NCBI GenBank assembly: GCA_031272095.1
Contig: JAISUM010000072.1
Span: 1 to 58,940, forward strand
DNA from: Candidatus Symbiothrix sp.
GTDB taxonomy: Bacteria > Bacteroidota > Bacteroidia > Bacteroidales > Azobacteroidaceae
Length of the DNA stretch: 58,940 nucleotides
Direction: 5' to 3'
Both the position numbers and the translations under genes were made by a program. This document shows positions 53,783 to 58,940 of the stretch, one piece after another (position 1 is the first letter of the stretch; the number at the start of each line of letters is the position of its first letter). The notes under the pieces were generated by a model. That model saw nothing but the letters and a program-made list of their open reading frames with translations, ran no database searches and was not told where the DNA came from.

Positions 53783-54787
53783 CTACTCTACCCTCTCCAA
53801 TGCGTTGCCGCGCAAAAATTCGCTAATTGGCATACGTTTTTTGCCGACTGCCTGAATTTCCAAAACATTGATCAAACCGTCGAGCGTGGCAATCGCTAAG
53901 TTTGTTTTGTTATCGGTCAGCACAGCGCCAACCGGATAAGGGCGGTTCATCGGCAGTTTTTCTGTCTCAAACAGTTTGAATTGTTGCAGATCGCCTTTGG
54001 CTGTCCGTAATTCCGTCCAAGCGCCGGGGTACGGCGACAGTCCGCGAATGAAATTATAGACCGTTTGAACGGGTTGATTCCAGTCTATTCGGCAAGTATC
54101 CCTGAAAATCTTCGGCGCCGGTTGCAGCAAAGCTCCATCAAGTATCAAATCAGATTGCGCTATCGTCTGAACGCTCCCATCGGCAATAGCGTCCACCGTT
54201 TGCATCACCAAATTTGCCCCCAGCAACATCAATGTATCGTGAATATCGCCCGCATTGTCCGTATCCGCTATGGATATTTTTTCCTGATACATAATTTTTC
54301 CGGTATCGATTTCGTGCGTCAGAAAAAACGTAGTTACACCGGTCTCTTTTTCGCCGTTAATAATCGCCCAGTTGATAGGTGCAGCGCCACGATATTGCGG
54401 TAAGAGCGAGGCATGCAGATTGAATGTTCCTAATGCCGGCATTGCCCAGACTACTTCCGGCAACATTCGGAAGGCAACCACAATTTGCAGATCGGCTTGC
54501 CACGACTGCAAGGCTGTCAAAAAATCCGGATCTTTCAACTTTTCAGGCTGCAAAACCGGTAAATTGTGGGCTACAGCATACTGTTTCACCGGACTGGATT
54601 GCAGCGTGCTGTGGTGTTTGCCTATCGGTTTGTCGGGCATCGTTACTACGCCCACTACGTTATAACCCTTTTCAACCAATGCCTGCAAGGAGGCAACAGC
54701 AAAGTCCGGAGTACCCATAAAAACAATGCGCAAGTCGTCCGACTTACGCACTGTCACAAATTCACTTTTTTTTATATTAAAATTCAT
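53783..54787 (-). CDS. fmt: Methionyl-tRNA formyltransferase
   Basis: A 334-residue enzyme that formylates initiator Met-tRNA using 10-formyl-tetrahydrofolate. It has FMGTPDFAVASL near residue 23, the catalytic Asn-His in NLHASLLPQYRGAAPINWAI (near 125), and the Asp in LTHEIDTGKIMY. A C-terminal tRNA-binding domain follows. The N-terminus is about 18 residues longer than usual, but no later ATG precedes the conserved fold. Its ATG overlaps the secDF stop by 4 bases. Confidence 0.95.
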   Translation of the reverse strand: MNFNIKKSEFVTVRKSDDLRIVFMGTPDFAVASLQALVEKGYNVVGVVTMPDKPIGKHHSTLQSSPVKQYAVAHNLPVLQPEKLKDPDFLTALQSWQADLQIVVAFRMLPEVVWAMPALGTFNLHASLLPQYRGAAPINWAIINGEKETGVTTFFLTHEIDTGKIMYQEKISIADTDNAGDIHDTLMLLGANLVMQTVDAIADGSVQTIAQSDLILDGALLQPAPKIFRDTCRIDWNQPVQTVYNFIRGLSPYPGAWTELRTAKGDLQQFKLFETEKLPMNRPYPVGAVLTDNKTNLAIATLDGLINVLEIQAVGKKRMPISEFLRGNALERVE

Positions 54788-57744
54788 TTTACAGTTTTCA
54801 ATGCTTTCTTGATTTTATTTTGTTGGATGGTATAAGCTATCGGAGAAGCCACAAACAAAGAGGAGAGCGTTCCGATAATCACACCTAATATCATTGCAAA
54901 CGAAAAACTGCGAATAGATTCGCCGCCGAAGAAGAAGATGATTAACAGCACCAACAACGTACTGAACGAGGTATTGAACGTTCGGTCTATCGTTGAATTT
55001 AATGCGCCGTTGAAGATTTCAAATTTATCTTTCTTCGGATAAAGCTGGGTATATTCGCGCACGCGGTCGAAGATCACCACCTTGTCGTTGATAGAGTAAC
55101 CGACAACCGTCAGAATAGCGCCGATAAACGTTTGATCGACTTCCAACGAGAACGGCACAAAGCCCCACAGCAGACAGTAGGCGCCGATCACAAACAGCGC
55201 ATCAAACGTCAATGCAACGATAGAGCCTACCGAATAGGATATGTCGCGGAAACGGCACAAGATATACAAACCGATTGCCAAGACCGCCAAGCAAATCGCC
55301 CAAATCGCTTTTTGTTTCAAATCGTCGGCAATACTCGGACCTACTTTGGTTTGACTTTGGATATAGTCGCCGTTCATAAACTGGTCGTATGTAGTACCTT
55401 CCGGCAAAAGCGTTTTCAGCCCTTCATACAATCTGCGTTGGATCGTACTATCTACCGACGTTTCATTACTGTCGATCATATAGTTGGTCGAAACGCGCAC
55501 CTGATTTGATTTTCCGATCGTGATCACGCTCGGCGTATGGTTTTCAAATTCGGGATCTAACAATTCCTGTGCCTGCACCGTATTGATCGGCTGTTCAAAT
55601 TTGATCACATAATTGCGACCTCCGGTGTAATCGATCCCCTGATTCAATCCGCGACCGACAAAAGCGCCGACGGAAATCAATACTAACACGCCTGCTACGA
55701 TAAACAGATTTTTGGTGTTTTTCAAAAAATTGAATTTGGTATCGACCAAGAAATTCTGCGTCCAGCGGGTATTAAAGGTGATGTTCTGCAATTTACCTGC
55801 TTCAAACAGCATTTCATAGGTCAAGCGGGTCAGGAAGACTGCCGTAAAGAACGACACGCCGATACCGATAATCAAAGTAAACGCAAAGCCGCGAATAGGT
55901 CCGGTACCGAATATCAACAGGATAAAACCGGTGATAATAGAGGTCAGGTTGGCGTCGAAAATTGCCGAGAAAGCTTTGCCGTAGCCTTCTTCCACCGCTT
56001 TTTTCAGGACGCGACCGCCGCGCAGTTCTTCTTTGATACGTTCATATATAATCACATTCGCATCTACCGCCATTGCCAAAGCCAAGACGATACCGGCGAT
56101 CCCCGACAAGGTCAAGACGACATGGAAGGACGCCATCACACCGACCGAGAAGAAGAGGTTCAACAGCAGAGCGCTGCTGGCAATTGCACCGGGTTTCCAT
56201 CCGTACATAAAGACCAGATAGAGCATCAAAATCACCAATGCGAAGATGAAAGAGGTGAAGCCCTGATTGATTGCCTGTTGTCCTAACGAAGGACCGACGA
56301 TTTCTTCCTGCACGATATGTGCGCGAGCCGACATACGACCTGATTTCAGCACGTTAGCCAAGTCTTTGGCGTCTTCGGTGGTGAAGTTACCGGTGATTTG
56401 CGATTGTCCGCCGGTGATTTCTGTTTGCACACGCGGATAGGAATACACCAAATCGTCCAAAACAATAGCCACCGATTTGCCTATATTTTCTTTGGTAACA
56501 CGCGCCCAGATTTTTGCGGCTTCGCTTTTCATCGTCATGCTTACTTCCGCATAAGACGAATATTGCGAAAAGTGGTCGCTGGCGTCTTGAATCACATCGC
56601 CGCTCAACACCGGTTTCGGTTTGCCGTCTATATAATTGACTTTCAGTGCGATCAGTTCATAGACATCTGTTTCTTCGCCGTGTTCATTGGTGCGCGGTTT
56701 GACCGTCCATTTCAGACTGATGCGGTGCGCATCCAAGAGCGCTTTCACTTTGGTATTGGTCAGATAAGCATTGATTTTCGGCATATCGCTTTTGCGGGCA
56801 GCCGACACGATGCAAGCCTGATAGGGTTGGCTCGGATCCAAGCCCAGCGCTACGAACAGCGGAAATTGCGTATTGACAGGCGATTGCGTCTGTGCTACCG
56901 CTGTCGAATCGGCAAACAGCGAATCGTTGCTTGCGGCTATCGGTGTTTCTGCTGCCGCAGCTTGTTGTGAGGCATATTGCAGCGAATCGCGAATGATATT
57001 GTTTGCCTCAACCAAATACTGATGAATTTCAGATTCGAGATAGGTTTCCCAAAATTCGAGATTAGCCGTTCCCTGCAAGAGGTCGCGCACGCGGTCGGGT
57101 TCTTTCACCCCCGGCAATTCAATTGAGATTTGCCCTTCGTTATTGGGCATCCGTTGAATGTTGGGCGCCACAACGCCGAATTTGTCGATACGGTTACGCA
57201 AGACATTGAACGAATTGTCGTAAGCGCTGGTCAGTTCTTTGCGCAAGACGGCAATCACTTCGTCGTTGGTACTTTGCGGACGGATTTTGTCTTTCAATTC
57301 ATACGTTCCAAAGATGACCGACAATTTGGCATTGGGGTCTAATTCTTTGTAAGCGGCAGCAAAAGCAGTGATAAAATCACTTTGTCCTTTGTTTTGCGCT
57401 TCGGTGGCTTTGGCAAGCGCTGCATTGAAATTGGGATCGAGATTGTTGTCCGACAAGGCTTTCAGCACGTCGGAGGCAGCAATTTCCATAATCACGTTCA
57501 TGCCGCCTTTCAAGTCCAAGCCCAGATTGATTTCCATTGAGCGACATTTTTCGAGGGTATAACCCAACCATACCTTTTGTTTGGCTAACGAATCCAGATA
57601 CTGATTTTCCAAGGCAGGAACGCCTCCTGAATAGATTTTTGCCTCTTTGTAATATTTATTTGTCACAAAGGTAAACGACAAATAAAACACACTCACTAAT
57701 GTAAGTGCAATTGCAAGAAATTTGATGAATCCTTTTTGTTGCAT
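54784..57744 (-). CDS. secDF: Fused protein translocase subunit SecDF
   Basis: A 986-residue fusion of SecD and SecF, the proton-driven motor that pulls proteins through SecYEG. One N-terminal membrane segment, then the periplasmic P1 domain (MEINLGLDLKGGMNVIME, GVVAPNIQRMPNNEGQISIELPGV). The first RND-like bundle contains LSGIAGIVLALAMAVDANVIIYERIKEELR. The SecF half has the GIDYTGG motif and VGYSINDKVVIFDRVRE near the end. Fusion is usual in Bacteroidetes. Twelve membrane segments are expected. Confidence 0.96.
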   Translation of the reverse strand: MQQKGFIKFLAIALTLVSVFYLSFTFVTNKYYKEAKIYSGGVPALENQYLDSLAKQKVWLGYTLEKCRSMEINLGLDLKGGMNVIMEIAASDVLKALSDNNLDPNFNAALAKATEAQNKGQSDFITAFAAAYKELDPNAKLSVIFGTYELKDKIRPQSTNDEVIAVLRKELTSAYDNSFNVLRNRIDKFGVVAPNIQRMPNNEGQISIELPGVKEPDRVRDLLQGTANLEFWETYLESEIHQYLVEANNIIRDSLQYASQQAAAAETPIAASNDSLFADSTAVAQTQSPVNTQFPLFVALGLDPSQPYQACIVSAARKSDMPKINAYLTNTKVKALLDAHRISLKWTVKPRTNEHGEETDVYELIALKVNYIDGKPKPVLSGDVIQDASDHFSQYSSYAEVSMTMKSEAAKIWARVTKENIGKSVAIVLDDLVYSYPRVQTEITGGQSQITGNFTTEDAKDLANVLKSGRMSARAHIVQEEIVGPSLGQQAINQGFTSFIFALVILMLYLVFMYGWKPGAIASSALLLNLFFSVGVMASFHVVLTLSGIAGIVLALAMAVDANVIIYERIKEELRGGRVLKKAVEEGYGKAFSAIFDANLTSIITGFILLIFGTGPIRGFAFTLIIGIGVSFFTAVFLTRLTYEMLFEAGKLQNITFNTRWTQNFLVDTKFNFLKNTKNLFIVAGVLVLISVGAFVGRGLNQGIDYTGGRNYVIKFEQPINTVQAQELLDPEFENHTPSVITIGKSNQVRVSTNYMIDSNETSVDSTIQRRLYEGLKTLLPEGTTYDQFMNGDYIQSQTKVGPSIADDLKQKAIWAICLAVLAIGLYILCRFRDISYSVGSIVALTFDALFVIGAYCLLWGFVPFSLEVDQTFIGAILTVVGYSINDKVVIFDRVREYTQLYPKKDKFEIFNGALNSTIDRTFNTSFSTLLVLLIIFFFGGESIRSFSFAMILGVIIGTLSSLFVASPIAYTIQQNKIKKALKTVK

Positions 57745-57800
57745 TTGAATTTTATTTAATTTTATTATGTAATTCTGTTTCCTGTTTCTTTTTCAGCCCG

Positions 57801-57832
57801 CAAATGTAGTCTTTTTTATGAAATTACACAAA
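57801..57832 (-). promoter_or_regulatory. Promoter of secDF-fmt
   Basis: Minus-strand TTTG at 57832-57829, 20 bases, TACATTTG at 57808-57801. Confidence 0.65.
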
Positions 57833-57859
57833 TTATTATGCAGATTTTCTTCCGATAAA

Positions 57860-57890
57860 TTTGTTTTTTAAAGAAAAAGTCTTACCTTTG
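57860..57890 (+). promoter_or_regulatory. Promoter of tRNA-Gly
   Basis: TTTG at 57860-57863, 19 bases, TACCTTTG at 57883-57890, 11 bases before the tRNA. Confidence 0.75.
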
Positions 57891-57901
57891 CACCCGCAAA
57901 C

Positions 57902-57974
<73 letters not shown>

Positions 57975-57985
57975 CTCCTCCCGTT

Positions 57986-58615
57986 TTATTTTCCATTTTT
58001 CTTTTGTTGCCGACGCTGAAGATTTTTGTTGTTATTGGTGTTCTTTTTCGACAAAATCTCTTTCGATTCGGTAAGTTTATACTGCGATTCATCTACCACG
58101 ATGCGTCCTTTGGATATCAGTTTCAGATCGTCAAATATTTTACGGTCATCTACCACTTCTTTGTTCCAAGTCAGAAACAGCTTTTTCATCTGATTAGCCA
58201 GCATGCTGACTAACTGGTCTTTGATTTCGCCATCCTGATACTTGGTCGCTTCCTGCACCATCCGTTCCATAAATTTGCCGTAATGTTTGTGCGTAACTCT
58301 CGTTTGCGGATAGGGCAATTTGGCAGGACGAAGGTAGAGGTCTTCGCGTTTAATCACTTCGTAGGGATAATCGATATCCAACGCGAAATCTGCCATAATA
58401 GCTAAATGATCCCACAAGATATGCTTGAAATCATTGACGTCGCGCAGATGCGGAAACATATTTCCCATAATATTAATAATGGAATGAGCGCATCGGGTGC
58501 GTTCTTCTCGGTCGGCGATGGATACGCAATAATCTACCATATTTTGTATGTTGCGTCCATATTCCGGCAATACCAACCGCTTCAATTGCGTGTTGTATTT
58601 TAATGCTGTAATCAT
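57986..58615 (-). CDS. DUF4290 family protein
   Basis: A 209-residue soluble, mostly helical protein beginning MITALKYNTQLKRLVLPEYGRNIQNMVDY, with HLRDVNDFKHILWDHLAIMADF and LYLRPAKLPYPQTRV. This matches DUF4290, a family confined to Bacteroidetes with no known function. The last 30 residues are Lys/Asn/Gln-rich and probably disordered, perhaps nucleic-acid binding. It is convergent with tRNA-Gly and has a good promoter of its own. Confidence 0.85.
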   Translation of the reverse strand: MITALKYNTQLKRLVLPEYGRNIQNMVDYCVSIADREERTRCAHSIINIMGNMFPHLRDVNDFKHILWDHLAIMADFALDIDYPYEVIKREDLYLRPAKLPYPQTRVTHKHYGKFMERMVQEATKYQDGEIKDQLVSMLANQMKKLFLTWNKEVVDDRKIFDDLKLISKGRIVVDESQYKLTESKEILSKKNTNNNKNLQRRQQKKNGK

Positions 58616-58636
58616 ATTAATTTAAAAAATTTGCCG

Positions 58637-58668
58637 CAAAGGTAGCAATATTTTAGCAAACAAACAAA
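58637..58668 (-). promoter_or_regulatory. Promoter of DUF4290 gene
   Basis: Minus-strand TTTG at 58668-58665, 20 bases, TACCTTTG at 58644-58637. Confidence 0.7.
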
Positions 58669-58758
58669 CTTCTGCGCCTGCAATTTACAAAATGATGATT
58701 TTTTTCGACCGATAATTGGAAACGCTATTTGAAAATCGGCACAAAGTCAGGAAAACTT

Positions 58759-58788
58759 TTTGAAAACGAAAAATTTCATGTATCTTTG
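58759..58788 (+). promoter_or_regulatory. Promoter of ahcY
   Basis: TTTG at 58759-58762, 18 bases, TATCTTTG at 58781-58788, 33 bases before the ATG. Confidence 0.6.
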
Positions 58789-58821
58789 CAGGCTCAAATC
58801 AATAAATACAACAAAAATATT

Positions 58822-58940
58822 ATGTCAAATAATTTATTGCCTTACAAAGTCGCCGACATCTCGCTCGCAGATTTCGGTCGCAAAGAAATAGAAATCGCCG
58901 AGCACGAAATGCCCGGCTTGATAGCCCTGCGTAAAAAATA
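58822..58940 (+). CDS. ahcY: Adenosylhomocysteinase N-terminus (partial)
   Basis: The first 39 residues of a gene cut off by the window end. It reads [20 protein letters not shown] followed by [19 protein letters not shown], the highly conserved opening of S-adenosylhomocysteine hydrolase, which splits the methylation by-product SAH into adenosine and homocysteine. The NAD-binding and catalytic residues lie beyond the end. It has its own promoter. Confidence 0.93.
   Translation, partial: MSNNLLPYKVADISLADFGRKEIEIAEHEMPGLIALRKK

Overview
The window comes from a bacterium of the Bacteroidetes, most likely order Bacteroidales. Four things point there. The promoters follow the group's own pattern, TTTG, about 19-20 bases, then TAnnTTTG. 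Starts lack clear Shine-Dalgarno sequences. There are group-typical proteins (DUF4290, DUF4827, a histone H1-like small protein, fused SecDF, a type IX secretion C-terminal tail). Gene order is of the mreBCD-PBP2-RodA kind. Base composition is moderate and gene density high. Nearly everything is core chromosome; I see no phage, IS transposase or CRISPR array.

Layout: 1-5842, end of purH, then the rod-shape operon mreB-mreC-mreD-mrdA-rodA. 5843-7180, a leader with an (AC)18 tract and a GT8 glycosyltransferase. 7192-10504, thrS-infC-rpmI-rplT closed by a strong terminator, then a GT2 gene and a histone-like gene. 11813-13522, DUF47 and Pit phosphate uptake. 13500-15775 (minus), dtd, pyridoxal kinase, fabD. 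15819-20223, a GT2 gene, a chorismatase-like gene coupled to a bactofilin, folB, tsaD, and an XRE regulator with a palindrome-rich upstream region. 20682-22442, RNase P RNA and a YihY/BrkB membrane protein. 22426-30125 (minus), tRNA-Ser, pyrK-pyrD, an orphan ABC ATPase, an ATP-grasp-like protein, rimM-murA (preceded by an M49 peptidase). 30134-34040 (plus), PASTA protein, rluD, ddl, an acyltransferase. 34030-34538, a non-coding element bounded by inverted repeats. 34521-43056 (minus), aldo/keto reductase, GH2 glycosidase, glmM, DUF4827 lipoprotein, folA and a modular secreted protein. 43132-50524, cca, radA, an M3 peptidase, a PlpD-like patatin. 50541-53779, tRNA-Arg, bacterioferritin, dnaK. 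53783-58940, fmt, secDF, tRNA-Gly, a DUF4290 gene, and the start of ahcY.

Much of the content serves the envelope: cell shape and peptidoglycan (MreBCD, PBP2, RodA, MurA, GlmM, Ddl), phospholipid and fatty acid supply (FabD, the acyltransferase), protein export (SecDF) and surface hydrolases. The rest is translation (ThrS, IF3, L35, L20, TsaD, Fmt, RimM, RluD, Cca, Dtd, three tRNAs, RNase P), folate and pyrimidine synthesis, and stress proteins.

The most unusual signals are non-coding. (1) TTAGTGG arrays overlap or abut the stop codons of several genes and are linked to a covarying hairpin and to inverted pairs of REP-like palindromes; between the convergent genes at 34 kb they form a 0.5-kb element. 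(2) A textbook sigma-54 promoter with tandem upstream repeats lies before dnaK. (3) An AC microsatellite lies inside a putative leader peptide ahead of a glycosyltransferase. (4) A family of TGYAAATTTRCA palindromes lies upstream of an XRE regulator.
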